Assembly: GCF_013393325.1 (NCBI RefSeq)
Contig: NZ_QJRC01000033.1
Location: 1 to 64,000 of the forward strand
Length of the DNA stretch: 64,000 nt
From: Pseudomonas hunanensis
GTDB lineage: Bacteria > Pseudomonadota > Gammaproteobacteria > Pseudomonadales > Pseudomonadaceae
Reading direction: 5' to 3'
The notes under the pieces were generated by a model. The model saw only the letters and a program-made list of their open reading frames with translations, had not been told where the DNA came from and searched no databases. Both the position numbers and the translations under genes were made by a program. The number at the start of each line of letters is the position of its first letter. The stretch's first letter is position 1. Positions 45,561 through 55,891 of this stretch are shown in pieces.

Positions 45561-46823
45561 ATGGCAAACGCGCATAGCGGCAAAATGATCGTCGGGCTGG
45601 ACATTGGCACCTCCAAGGTGGTGGCGCTGGTGGGCGAAGTGGGCGAAGACGGCACCCTGGAAATCGTCGGGATCGGCACTCATCCGTCCCGTGGCCTGAA
45701 GAAGGGCGTGGTGGTGAACATCGAGTCCACCGTGCAGTCGATCCAGCGCGCCGTGGAAGAGGCACAGCTGATGGCCGGCTGCCGCATTCACTCGGCGTTC
45801 GTCGGCGTGGCTGGCAATCACATCCGCAGCCTGAACTCCCACGGTATCGTCGCCATCCGCGACCGCGAGGTCAGCGTGGCCGACCTGGAGCGCGTACTCG
45901 ACGCCGCTCAGGCCGTGGCGATTCCGGCCGACCAGCGCGTGCTGCACACCCTGCCGCAGGATTACGTGATCGACAACCAGGAAGGCGTGCGCGAGCCGCT
46001 GGGCATGTCGGGCGTACGCCTGGAAGCCAAGGTTCACGTGGTCACCTGCGCGGTCAACGCGGCGCAGAACATCGAGAAGTGCGTACGCCGCTGTGGTCTG
46101 GAAATCGACGACATCATCCTCGAGCAGCTGGCTTCGGCCTATTCGGTACTGACCGATGATGAAAAAGAGCTGGGCGTGTGCCTGGTGGACATCGGTGGCG
46201 GCACCACCGACATCGCCATCTTCACCGAGGGTGCCATCCGCCACACCGCAGTCATCCCGATTGCCGGCGACCAGGTGACCAACGACATCGCCATGGCCCT
46301 GCGTACCCCTACCCAGTACGCCGAAGAAATCAAGATCCGCTACGCCTGCGCCCTGGCCAAACTGGCCGGCGCCGGCGAGACCATCAAGGTGCCGAGTGTG
46401 GGCGACCGCCCACCGCGTGAGCTGTCGCGCCAGGCCCTGGCCGAGGTGGTGGAGCCACGTTACGACGAGCTCTTCACCCTGATCCAGGCCGAACTGCGCC
46501 GCAGCGGCTACGAGGACCTGGTGCCGGCCGGCATCGTGCTCACCGGCGGCACCGCGAAGATGGAAGGCGCCGTGGAACTGGCCGAGGAAATCTTCCATAT
46601 GCCGGTACGCCTGGGCGTACCGCACAGCGTTCGGGGGCTGAGCGACGTGGTGCGCAACCCGATCTATTCCACCGGCGTGGGCTTGCTCACCTATGGCCTG
46701 CTGAAGCAGTCCGAGGACCTGGTCCTGACCGGTAACAGCAACAGCAGCAACAACAGCTATGGCGATGAACCGAAGGCCCCAGTGCTTGAGCGCTTCAAGA
46801 AATGGGTCCAGGGCAACTTCTAA
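45561..46823 (+). CDS. ftsA: Cell division protein FtsA
   Basis: A 420-residue actin-like ATPase that tethers FtsZ to the membrane. IVGLDIGTSKV (phosphate 1) and VDIGGGTTDIAIF (phosphate 2) are clear, and the C-terminal amphipathic helix VLERFKKWVQGNF is the membrane-targeting sequence. The ATG at 45561 follows GAGAGAGG. A Ser/Asn-rich linker precedes the tail. Confidence 0.97.
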   Translation: MANAHSGKMIVGLDIGTSKVVALVGEVGEDGTLEIVGIGTHPSRGLKKGVVVNIESTVQSIQRAVEEAQLMAGCRIHSAFVGVAGNHIRSLNSHGIVAIRDREVSVADLERVLDAAQAVAIPADQRVLHTLPQDYVIDNQEGVREPLGMSGVRLEAKVHVVTCAVNAAQNIEKCVRRCGLEIDDIILEQLASAYSVLTDDEKELGVCLVDIGGGTTDIAIFTEGAIRHTAVIPIAGDQVTNDIAMALRTPTQYAEEIKIRYACALAKLAGAGETIKVPSVGDRPPRELSRQALAEVVEPRYDELFTLIQAELRRSGYEDLVPAGIVLTGGTAKMEGAVELAEEIFHMPVRLGVPHSVRGLSDVVRNPIYSTGVGLLTYGLLKQSEDLVLTGNSNSSNNSYGDEPKAPVLERFKKWVQGNF

Positions 46824-46878
46824 GTTTCAAAGCAGTAGTGGTAGGCGCAACAACTAGAGAACTGTAAGGAGAGGGAAA

Positions 46879-48075
46879 ATGTTCGAGCTCGTAGACAACG
46901 TCCCGCAAAGCCCGGTCATCAAGGTGATCGGCGTTGGTGGTGGTGGCGGCAACGCCGTCAATCACATGGTCAAGAGCAGCATCGAAGGCGTGGAATTCAT
47001 CTGCGCCAACACCGATGCCCAGGCGCTGAAAAACATTGGCGCGCGCACCATTCTGCAATTGGGCACTGGCGTGACCAAGGGCCTGGGTGCTGGTGCCAAT
47101 CCGGAAGTCGGCCGTCAGGCCGCGCTGGAAGACCGTGAGCGCATCGCTGAAGTGCTGCAAGGCACCAACATGGTGTTCATCACCACTGGCATGGGCGGCG
47201 GTACCGGTACCGGTGCAGCGCCGATCATTGCCGAAGTGGCCAAGGAAATGGGCATTCTCACCGTAGCCGTGGTGACCCGTCCGTTCCCGTTCGAGGGTCG
47301 CAAACGTATGCAGATCGCCGATGAAGGCATCCGCATGCTGGCTGAAAGCGTCGACTCGTTGATCACCATCCCCAACGAGAAGCTGCTGACCATCCTGGGC
47401 AAGGATGCCAGCCTGCTGTCCGCCTTCGCCAAGGCTGACGATGTACTGGCCGGTGCCGTGCGCGGTATTTCCGACATCATCAAGCGCCCTGGCATGATCA
47501 ACGTCGACTTTGCCGACGTGCGTACCGTAATGGGTGAGATGGGCATGGCCATGATGGGTACTGGCTGCGCCAGCGGCCCGAACCGTGCGCGTGAAGCCAC
47601 CGAAGCCGCGATCCGCAACCCGCTGCTGGAAGACGTCAACCTGCAGGGCGCGCGCGGCATCCTGGTGAACATCACCGCAGGCCCGGACCTGTCGCTGGGT
47701 GAGTACTCCGACGTGGGTAGCATCATCGAAGCCTTCGCCTCTGACCACGCGATGGTCAAGGTCGGCACCGTGATCGACCCGGACATGCGCGACGAACTGC
47801 ACGTGACGGTCGTGGCCACTGGCCTGGGCGCGCGCATCGAGAAGCCTGTGAAGGTAGTCGACAACACCCTGCAGACCGCCCAGCAGGCGTACGAAGCGTC
47901 CAACCCTGCGCCGGCCCGCCAGGAGCAGCCAGCGGTCAACTACCGTGACCTGGAGCGCCCGACCGTAATGCGCAACCAGGCCCATGCAGGTGCTGCCGCA
48001 GCCGCTAAACTGAACCCTCAGGATGACCTGGACTACCTCGATATCCCGGCTTTCCTGCGTCGTCAGGCTGATTAA
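46879..48075 (+). CDS. ftsZ: Cell division protein FtsZ
   Basis: A 398-residue tubulin-like GTPase that forms the Z ring. Visible are GVGGGGGNAVNHM, the tubulin signature GGGTGTGAAP, and the C-terminal conserved peptide DYLDIPAFLRRQ that binds FtsA, ZipA and ZapE. The ATG follows AAGGAGAGGG, a strong ribosome site. A 55-bp spacer separates it from ftsA. No terminator is seen before lpxC. Confidence 0.98.
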   Translation: MFELVDNVPQSPVIKVIGVGGGGGNAVNHMVKSSIEGVEFICANTDAQALKNIGARTILQLGTGVTKGLGAGANPEVGRQAALEDRERIAEVLQGTNMVFITTGMGGGTGTGAAPIIAEVAKEMGILTVAVVTRPFPFEGRKRMQIADEGIRMLAESVDSLITIPNEKLLTILGKDASLLSAFAKADDVLAGAVRGISDIIKRPGMINVDFADVRTVMGEMGMAMMGTGCASGPNRAREATEAAIRNPLLEDVNLQGARGILVNITAGPDLSLGEYSDVGSIIEAFASDHAMVKVGTVIDPDMRDELHVTVVATGLGARIEKPVKVVDNTLQTAQQAYEASNPAPARQEQPAVNYRDLERPTVMRNQAHAGAAAAAKLNPQDDLDYLDIPAFLRRQAD

Positions 48076-48113
48076 TGGAATTTATCAGGGGTATAAAGGT
48101 GATTGGTATTCAT

Positions 48114-48147
48114 CAAAGGTTGGGTCTGTTATCATCCCCAGCCTTTG
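48114..48147. promoter_or_regulatory. Inverted repeat bracketing a candidate lpxC -10 element
   Basis: CAAAGGTTGGG (48114-48124) faces CCCAGCCTTTG (48137-48147), 11 positions with one T/G mismatch that would be a wobble pair in RNA. The 12-base loop contains TGTTATCAT (48127-48135), a TG-extended -10-like sequence. No T run follows, so it is not a terminator. The layout suggests an operator at the lpxC promoter. No good -35 was found. Confidence 0.5.
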
Positions 48148-48151
48148 TTGA

Positions 48152-49099
<948 letters not shown>

Positions 49100-49128
49100 G
49101 TTCGAACACTCTCTCTAGTGTTGTAATC

Positions 49129-49154
49129 AAGGCCACCTTCGGGTGGCCTTTTTT
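49129..49154. terminator. Bidirectional terminator between lpxC and dciA
   Basis: AAGGCCACC and GGTGGCCTT pair around TTCG, followed by TTTT on the plus strand; the stem serves the two convergent genes. Confidence 0.88.
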
Positions 49155-49608
49155 ATGGCTTGTGCTGAGCGTGGGCTGCCAGCCGTTCCAGCGCTGCGCG
49201 CAGCTTGGGGTCGGTGATGCCCTCGGCGGTATCGCGCAGGCTTTCGGCTGCGCTGTTCGACAGCTCTGCGGCGTGCCCACCACGCTTGGCCGGCACCAGC
49301 GGCGGCTGCACCTTGTACAGGATGCGCCTGAGGTTGCCGAAGGCTTCCATGGCCTGCAATGCCGCCAGCAAACGCTTCTGCTGGTAGCGCAGGCGGGTTG
49401 CCCAATGGCCGTCGGTCACCACCAGCAACAAGGTGCCATCACGCCACGACGCCACGTGACAGTGCTCGCGGGCCGCCGGTTGCAGTTGGCTTTCCAGCAG
49501 GCGCTGCAGGTGCTCCAGGCGCTCGGCCTGGTTCAGCAGCAGGCGCAGCGGGCGCACCTGGCGCAGCAGGGCGGAGGGCGGCTGGGCGGGGGAGGGTTTG
49601 TAGGCCAT
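49153..49608 (-). CDS. dciA: DciA-type replicative helicase loader (DUF721)
   Basis: A 151-residue DUF721 protein. DciA is the ancestral loader of the DnaB helicase in bacteria without DnaC, and in P. aeruginosa it lies between lpxC and secA, exactly as here. The KH-like DUF721 domain is at about 12-105 (LRLLLNQAERLEHLQRLL, then LLLVVTDGHWATRLRYQQ), with a low-complexity tail. The ATG at 49608 is preferred; longer in-frame starts add an unlike N-terminus. Confidence 0.85.
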   Translation of the reverse strand: MAYKPSPAQPPSALLRQVRPLRLLLNQAERLEHLQRLLESQLQPAAREHCHVASWRDGTLLLVVTDGHWATRLRYQQKRLLAALQAMEAFGNLRRILYKVQPPLVPAKRGGHAAELSNSAAESLRDTAEGITDPKLRAALERLAAHAQHKP

Positions 49609-49691
49609 GGGGTACGCATGAGATGGCAAGAGCGGCAGTTTAACACCTCTATAGCCTGTGGCGGCCGTTCGCGGGCAATGCAAGATACGAG

Positions 49692-49868
49692 TCATTCTCG
49701 ATACGTTTCATGAACACGGGCCTTGAACTCAGGGAAAATGCCCCTATCTAAAACAAGCCCCCGCCAAAACGCTGTAATAGCATCGTGGAAATCCACCACT
49801 TTCCTCACCATCGTTTCCGGGTAGAATGCTCGTTCGCATGCGGCCTTAGGGCTGCACGGGCGACTCAT
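49692..49868 (-). CDS. Small ORF divergent from secA, unknown function
   Basis: A 58-residue open frame beginning [16 protein letters not shown]. It is supported by a strong GGAGGG seven bases before the ATG and by balanced, protein-like composition (aromatic, charged, with [16 protein letters not shown]). No family was recognised. It lies between dciA and secA and its 5' end overlaps the secA leader. The rest of the 49609-49909 interval holds a TAGAAT -10-like sequence (49822-49827) for secA without a clear -35. Confidence 0.5.
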
Positions 49869-49909
49869 GGGGCCGCCCTCCATCCCTACGTGTGGAAGAT
49901 CCTGCCGAT

Positions 49910-52645
49910 ATGTTTGCGCCTTTGTTAAAAAAACTTTTTGGAAGCAAGAACGAGCGTGAAGTCAAACGCATGCTCAAGACGGTGAGTATCGTCAATGCCT
50001 TCGAAGAGAAGATGGTGGCCCTCTCCGACGAGCAGCTGCGGGGCAAGACCGCAGAGTTCAAGGAGCGCCTGGCCAAAGGCGAGACACTGGACCAATTGCT
50101 GCCCGAAGCCTTCGCCGTGGCCCGTGAGGCCGGCAAGCGCGTAATGGGCATGCGCCACTTCGACGTGCAGCTGATCGGTGGTATGACCCTGCACGAGGGT
50201 ATGATCGCAGAAATGCGCACCGGTGAAGGCAAGACCTTGGTCGGTACCCTGGCCGTGTACCTCAACGCATTGTCCGGCAAGGGCGTGCACGTGGTCACCG
50301 TCAACGACTACCTGGCCCGCCGTGACGCCAACTGGATGCGCCCGCTGTACGAGTTCCTCGGCCTGTCGGTCGGTATCGTCTCGGCCTTCCAGCCGCCGGA
50401 AGAAAAGCGCGCCGCTTATGCGTCCGACATCACCTACGGCACCAACAACGAATTCGGTTTCGACTACCTGCGCGACAACATGGCGTTCAGCCAGGAGGAG
50501 AAGTTCCAGCGTGAACTGAACTTCGCCGTGATCGACGAAGTCGACTCGATCCTCATCGACGAAGCGCGTACCCCGCTGATCATTTCCGGCCAGGCTGAAG
50601 ACAGCTCCAAGCTGTACATCGAAATCAACCGCCTGATCCCGCGCCTGACCCAGCACATCGAAGAGGTCGAAGGCCAGGTCACCCAGGAAGGCCACTTCAC
50701 CATCGACGAGAAGAGCCGTCAGGTCGAGCTGAACGAGGCCGGTCACCAGTTCATCGAAGAGATGCTGACCCAAGCGGGCCTGCTGGCCGAAGGCGAGAGC
50801 CTGTACTCCGCCCATAACTTGGGCCTGTTGACCCACGTTTACGCTGGCCTGCGCGCGCACAAACTGTTCCACCGCAACGTCGAGTACATCGTCCAGGACG
50901 GCCAGGTCCTGCTGATCGACGAGCACACCGGCCGTACCATGCCGGGCCGCCGTCTGTCCGAGGGCCTGCACCAGGCCATCGAGGCGAAAGAAAACCTGAA
51001 CATCCAGGCCGAGAGCCAGACCCTGGCTTCGACCACCTTCCAGAACTACTTCCGCCTGTACACCAAGCTGTCCGGCATGACCGGTACCGCCGACACCGAA
51101 GCGTTCGAGTTCCAGTCGATCTACGCCCTCAACGTGATGGTCATTCCGCCGAACAAGCCGCTGGCGCGCAAGGACTTCAACGACCTGGTGTACCTGACCG
51201 CCGACGAGAAATACGCCGCGATCATTGCCGACATCAAGGAAAGCATGACCAAGGGGCGGCCGATCCTGGTGGGTACCGCGACCATCGAAACTTCCGAGCA
51301 CATGTCGAACCTGCTCAAGAAGGAAGGCATCGACCACAAGGTACTGAACGCCAAGTACCACGAAAAGGAAGCCGAGATCATCGCGCAAGCGGGTGCTCCG
51401 GGTGCCCTGACCATCGCCACCAACATGGCTGGCCGTGGTACCGACATCCTGTTGGGCGGTAACTGGGAAGCCGAAGTGGCCGCCCTGGAAAACCCGAGCG
51501 CCGAACAGATCGCCCAGATCAAGGCCGACTGGCAGAAGCGTCACCAGCAGGTGATCGAGGCCGGTGGCCTGCACGTAATCGCCTCCGAACGTCACGAATC
51601 GCGTCGAATCGACAACCAGCTGCGTGGCCGTTCCGGCCGTCAGGGCGACCCAGGCTCCAGCCGCTTCTACCTGTCGCTGGAAGACAGCCTGATGCGCATC
51701 TTCGCCTCTGACCGGGTGAAGAATTTCATGAAGGCACTGGGCATGCAGTCGGGCGAGGCCATCGAGCACCGCATGGTCACCAACGCCATCGAGAAGGCCC
51801 AGCGCAAGGTCGAGGGCCGCAACTTCGACATCCGTAAGCAACTGCTCGAATACGACGACGTGGCCAACGAGCAGCGCAAGGTGATCTACCACATGCGCAA
51901 CAGCCTGTTGGCCGCCGAGAACATCGGCGACACCATCGTCGAATTCCGCCAGGAAGTTCTGGACGCTACCATCAGCCAGCACATTCCGCCGCAGTCGCTG
52001 CCCGAGCAGTGGGACGTGGCCGGCCTGGAAGCTTCGCTGGCCAGCGATTTCGCCATGAAGCTGCCGATTCAGCAGTGGCTCGACGAGGATGATCACCTCT
52101 ACGAAGAGACCCTGCGCGAGAAGCTGCTTAACGAAATCACTACCGCCTACACCGAGAAGGAAGACCAGGCCGGTATCGAAGCCCTGCGTACCTTCGAGAA
52201 GCAAATCCTGCTGCGCGTGCTGGACGACCTGTGGAAAGATCACCTGTCGACCATGGACCACCTGCGTCACGGTATTCACCTGCGCGGCTATGCGCAGAAG
52301 AACCCGAAGCAGGAGTACAAGCGCGAGTCGTTCAGCCTGTTCCAGGAGCTGCTGGAGTCGATCAAGCGCGACACCATCCGCGTGCTGTCGCACGTACAGG
52401 TTCGCCGCGAAGACCCTATCGAAGAAGAAGCCCGCCTGCGTCGCGAGGCCGAAGAACTGGCCAGCCGCATGCAGTTCCAGCACGCCGCCGCACCGGGCCT
52501 GGAAAGCGAGCAACTGAGCGAGGAGGGTGCCGAAGTGGCGGTAGCCGCGGCGCCAGTACGTAACGACCAGAAGTTGGGCCGCAACGAACCGTGCTGGTGT
52601 GGTTCGGGCAAGAAGTTCAAGCATTGCCACGGGCAGATCGAGTGA
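49910..52645 (+). CDS. secA: Preprotein translocase ATPase SecA
   Basis: A 911-residue motor that pushes unfolded proteins through SecYEG. Walker A is [10 protein letters not shown] (about 102-111), the DEVD helicase motif is in [17 protein letters not shown], and the C-terminal zinc tail [14 protein letters not shown] binds SecB and lipids. The ATG at 49910 gives the standard N-terminus [15 protein letters not shown]; an in-frame GTG at 49892 would add six residues. No secM-like arrest ORF is upstream. A palindromic repeat follows. Confidence 0.97.
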
Positions 52646-52675
52646 TCTGATCCACTCGCAGTAACGTGACAAATC

Positions 52676-52798
52676 CGGGGCCGCCGTGCGGCCCATTCGC
52701 GGCACAAGGCCGCTCCCACAAGGACCGCGCCGCATTCTAGGCTGCGATGCCCTTGTGGGAGCGGCCTTGTGCCGCGAATGGGGCGCGAAGCGGCCCCG
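52676..52798. repeat. Long palindromic intergenic repeat (secA-argJ)
   Basis: Two 48-base arms (52676-52723 and 52751-52798) are inverted repeats with a perfect 30-base core starting CATTCGCGGCACAAGG. Each outer end carries its own small hairpin of the type GGGGCCGC-N-GCGGCC. The 27-base centre is unpaired. It belongs to the same family as the copies at 3-39 and 54066-54159. Confidence 0.88.
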
Positions 52799-52839
52799 TT
52801 CTTCCATCATCATTTCACCGTTTTTCTAGGAGCGCTCTA

Positions 52840-54057
52840 ATGGCTGTTGGTCTTGGTCCTTTGCCCACCCTGCACCCGGTTCCGGGTTTTGAACTCGGCA
52901 TCGCTTCTGCCGGCATCAAGCGCCCAGGGCGCAAGGATGTGGTGGTCATGCGCTGTGCCGAAGGCTCCAGCGTGGCTGGCGTGTTCACCCTCAACGCCTT
53001 CTGCGCGGCGCCGGTGATCCTGTCCAAGCAGCGCGTTCAGGGCACCGTGCGCTACCTGCTGACCAACACCGGTAACGCCAATGCCGGTACCGGCGCGCCA
53101 GGCCTGGCCGCAGCCGAACGTACCTGCGCCAAGCTGGCCGAGCTGGCGGGTGTGCCAGCTGAATCGGTATTGCCGTTTTCCACCGGCGTGATCGGCGAAC
53201 CACTGCCGGTCGAGAAGATCGAGGGAGCACTGCAGGCCGCCCTCGACAACCTGTCGGAAAACCACTGGGCTGAAGCCGCCACCGGCATCATGACCACCGA
53301 CACCCTGCCCAAGGGCGCCAGCCGCCAGTTCCAGCACGAAGGCGTGACCGTTACCGTGACTGGCATCAGCAAGGGTGCAGGCATGATCCGCCCGAACATG
53401 GCCACCATGCTCGGCTACATCGCCACCGACGCCAAGGTTGCCCCTGCGGTGCTCAAGGACCTGATGCTGGACGGCGCCAACAAGTCGTTCAACCGCATCA
53501 CTATCGATGGCGACACCTCGACCAACGACTGCTGCATGCTGATCGCCACCGGCAAGGCCAACCTGCCGGAAGTGACCGAAGCCAGCGGCGCGCTGTTCGA
53601 AGCGCTGAAAAAAGCGGTGTTCGAAGTGTGCATGGAAGTGGCCCAGGCCATTGTCCGTGACGGCGAAGGCGCCACCAAGTTCGTGACCGTGCAAGTCAAC
53701 GGTGGTGGCAACCACCAGGAGTGCCTGGACGTCGGCTACGCCGTGGCCCACTCGCCGCTGATCAAGACTGCGCTGTTCGCCTCCGACCCGAACTGGGGCC
53801 GTATCCTTGCCGCCGTTGGCCGTGCCGGCGTACCGGAGCTGGACGTGAGCTTGATCGACGTGTACCTGGACAGTGTGTGCATCGCCAGCAAAGGCGGCCG
53901 CAGCCCAAGCTACACCGAAGCGCAGGGTTCGGCAGTGATGGCCCAGGAAGAGATCACCATCCGTATCGAGCTGGGCCGTGGCCAGTGCAGCGAAACCATC
54001 TGGACGACCGACCTGTCCCACGAGTACGTGAAGATCAACGCCGAGTACCGTACCTGA
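52840..54057 (+). CDS. argJ: Glutamate N-acetyltransferase / amino-acid acetyltransferase ArgJ
   Basis: A 405-residue ornithine acetyltransferase of the cyclic arginine pathway: it moves the acetyl group from N-acetylornithine to glutamate. The precursor cleaves itself before the nucleophilic Thr of MATML, seen in [16 protein letters not shown]. Start ATG at 52840 after TAGGAG. Flanked on both sides by palindromic repeats. Confidence 0.95.
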   Translation: MAVGLGPLPTLHPVPGFELGIASAGIKRPGRKDVVVMRCAEGSSVAGVFTLNAFCAAPVILSKQRVQGTVRYLLTNTGNANAGTGAPGLAAAERTCAKLAELAGVPAESVLPFSTGVIGEPLPVEKIEGALQAALDNLSENHWAEAATGIMTTDTLPKGASRQFQHEGVTVTVTGISKGAGMIRPNMATMLGYIATDAKVAPAVLKDLMLDGANKSFNRITIDGDTSTNDCCMLIATGKANLPEVTEASGALFEALKKAVFEVCMEVAQAIVRDGEGATKFVTVQVNGGGNHQECLDVGYAVAHSPLIKTALFASDPNWGRILAAVGRAGVPELDVSLIDVYLDSVCIASKGGRSPSYTEAQGSAVMAQEEITIRIELGRGQCSETIWTTDLSHEYVKINAEYRT

Positions 54058-54065
54058 TCGAAAAT

Positions 54066-54159
54066 GGGGCCGCGTTGCGGCCCAATCGCGACACAAGGCC
54101 GCTCCCACAAGGTCCTGTGAGAGCGGCCTTGTGTCGCGATTGGGCTGCAAAGCAGCCCC
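54066..54159. repeat. Long palindromic intergenic repeat (argJ-GST)
   Basis: Inverted arms with a shared core GCCCAATCGCGACACAAGG, then CCGCTC. Each outer end forms its own hairpin: GGGGCCGC-GTT-GCGGCCC on the left and GGGCTGC-AAA-GCAGCCC on the right. The right end has diverged by paired changes that keep its hairpin. Sister of 52676-52798. Confidence 0.85.
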
Positions 54160-54187
54160 AAGACATCCAAACCAATGGAGCCGAACC

Positions 54188-54820
54188 ATGAGCTATCACC
54201 TGATCATCGGCGACAAGCTGTATTCCTCCTGGTCGCTGCGTGGCGCCCTGGCCCTCGAGCTGGCTGGCGTGCCCTACGAAGAAACCCTGATCAAGCTCAA
54301 CCAGCCTGATACCCGTCAGCGCATCCTCGCTTTTTCCTCCACCGGCAAGGTGCCGCTGCTCAAGAGTGAGCAGGGTGTGATCGCCGATTCCCTGGCCATT
54401 GCCGAATACCTCAACGAACAGCACCCCGAAGCCCAACTGTGGCCTGCCGACGTAGCCGCCCGTGCCCAGGCCCGTTCGGCTTGCGCACAGATGCACAGCG
54501 GTTTCTTCGCCTTGCGCAGCGCCATGCCGTTCGACCTGTCGCGTGACCAGGCCCTGGACGATATACCGCTTGAGGTGCAGGTCGACATCGATCGCATCGT
54601 CGCGCTGTGGTCCGAATGCCGTGTGGTGGCCAAGGACAGCGGCCCGTTCCTGTTCGGCAAGCCGAGCCTGGCCGACGCCTTCTTCGCCCCGGTGGCCGTG
54701 CGCCTGCGCACCTACCGCGTAGAGGTGCCGGCAGAGGCGGCAGCCTACATCGAAACCATTTATCAGTGGCCAGCCTTCCAGGCATGGCAGCAGGCCGGCC
54801 TGGCGGAGCGTGAAGGGTGA
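54188..54820 (+). CDS. Glutathione S-transferase family protein
   Basis: A 210-residue GST with an N-terminal thioredoxin-like domain (the SSWSLRGALAL segment holds the likely catalytic Ser; VPLLKSEQG and DSLAIAEYL bind glutathione) and an all-helical C-terminal domain. The substrate is unknown. The Ser-type active site resembles zeta/theta GSTs. GGAG precedes the ATG; the stop overlaps the Nudix gene as GTGA. Confidence 0.85.
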   Translation: MSYHLIIGDKLYSSWSLRGALALELAGVPYEETLIKLNQPDTRQRILAFSSTGKVPLLKSEQGVIADSLAIAEYLNEQHPEAQLWPADVAARAQARSACAQMHSGFFALRSAMPFDLSRDQALDDIPLEVQVDIDRIVALWSECRVVAKDSGPFLFGKPSLADAFFAPVAVRLRTYRVEVPAEAAAYIETIYQWPAFQAWQQAGLAEREG

Positions 54821-55761
54821 AACGGATACATGTTGTAGCTGCGGTCATTCGTGGTACTGACGGCCGCATTCTGATTGCACGCAGGGCCGATACCCAGCAC
54901 CAGGGCGGCCTGTGGGAGTTTCCCGGCGGCAAAGTGGAGGAGGGGGAAGGCGTGGAAGCGGCATTGGCCCGTGAGCTGCGCGAGGAGCTGGGCATCGAGG
55001 TGACCCGCTCGCGTGCGCTGATCAAGGTCAGCCATGACTACCCGGACAAACAGGTGCTGCTGGACGTGCGCGAGGTCGAAGCGTTCACGGGCGAACCTCA
55101 TGGCGCGGAAGGGCAGCCGCTGGAATGGGTTGCGCCGCGCGATTTGCCGCAGTACGAATTCCCTGAGGCCAACAAGCCGATCGTTGCAGCCGCACGCCTG
55201 CCGGACCAGTACCTGATTACCCCGGATGGCCTGGAAGTGCCGCAGATGCTCAAAGGCATCCAGAGGGCGGTGGCCAACGGTACGCGCCTGATTCAGTTGC
55301 GGGCGCCGGACATGTACGACCCCAAGTACCGCGATGTAGCGGTGGATGCCGTCGGGCTGTGCGCAGGCAAGGCTCAGTTGATGCTCAAGGGGCCGCTGGA
55401 ATGGCTGGGCGATTTCCCGTCGGCGGGTTGGCACCTGACGGCTGCGCAGTTGCGCAAGTACGCCGCCAAAGGCAGGCCGTTCCCCAAGGAACGCTGGCTG
55501 GCGGCGTCCTGCCACAGCGTCGAGGAACTGGCGCTGGCTGAGCAGATGGGCGTGGACTTTGTCACCTTGTCGCCGGTGCAGGCGACCCAGACTCACCCAG
55601 AGGCGGTGCCGCTGGGGTGGGATGAGGCGCAGCGATTGATTGCCGGGTTCAGCAAGCCGGTTTACCTGTTGGGCGGGGTAGGGCCGGGCGAGCGCGAGCA
55701 GGCCTGGAATGCCGGGGCACAGGGTGTGGCAGGGATCCGCGCGTTCTGGCCTGAAATCTGA
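54817..55761 (+). CDS. mutT: Nudix hydrolase (MutT) fused to ThiE/TenI-like domain
   Basis: A 314-residue two-domain protein. Residues 1-130 are a MutT-type Nudix hydrolase, with the full Nudix box at 38-60 (R52, E53, E56, E57), expected to remove 8-oxo-dGTP. Residues about 135-314 resemble thiamine-phosphate synthase/TenI barrels (IQLRAPDMYDPKY, then VDFVTLSPVQATQTHP and LLGGVGPGE). The ThiE-like half is a known fusion in this group; its activity is uncertain. GTG start overlapping the GST stop. Confidence 0.88.
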   Translation: MKRIHVVAAVIRGTDGRILIARRADTQHQGGLWEFPGGKVEEGEGVEAALARELREELGIEVTRSRALIKVSHDYPDKQVLLDVREVEAFTGEPHGAEGQPLEWVAPRDLPQYEFPEANKPIVAAARLPDQYLITPDGLEVPQMLKGIQRAVANGTRLIQLRAPDMYDPKYRDVAVDAVGLCAGKAQLMLKGPLEWLGDFPSAGWHLTAAQLRKYAAKGRPFPKERWLAASCHSVEELALAEQMGVDFVTLSPVQATQTHPEAVPLGWDEAQRLIAGFSKPVYLLGGVGPGEREQAWNAGAQGVAGIRAFWPEI

Positions 55762-55772
55762 GTCAATTGGGC

Positions 55773-55878
55773 CCCAGTGGGAGCGGGTTCATCGAGGCGT
55801 CGAACCGCCGCGAACACCGGCGCAGCCGGTGCCATACACCGCGTTGGATGCTTCGCGGGTAAACCCGCTCCCACAGGG
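55773..55878. repeat. REP-like inverted pair with central hairpin
   Basis: CCCAGTGGGAGCGGGTT (55773-55789) and AACCCGCTCCCACAGGG (55862-55878) match in 16 of 17 positions as an inverted pair. Between them lies a CACCGGC-GCA-GCCGGTG hairpin (55815-55831). It separates two convergent genes. Confidence 0.75.
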
Positions 55879-55891
55879 AATCGCGTAAATT

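Noticed and set aside
49609..49909. secM-like arrest peptide upstream of secA
   Set aside because: No plus-strand ORF with a signal peptide or arrest motif exists in the spacer.
49925..52813. A 962-codon open frame on the minus strand across secA
   Set aside because: It is antisense to secA, has low-complexity His/Gln/Val-rich composition typical of GC-rich shadow frames, and lacks any known motif or ribosome site.
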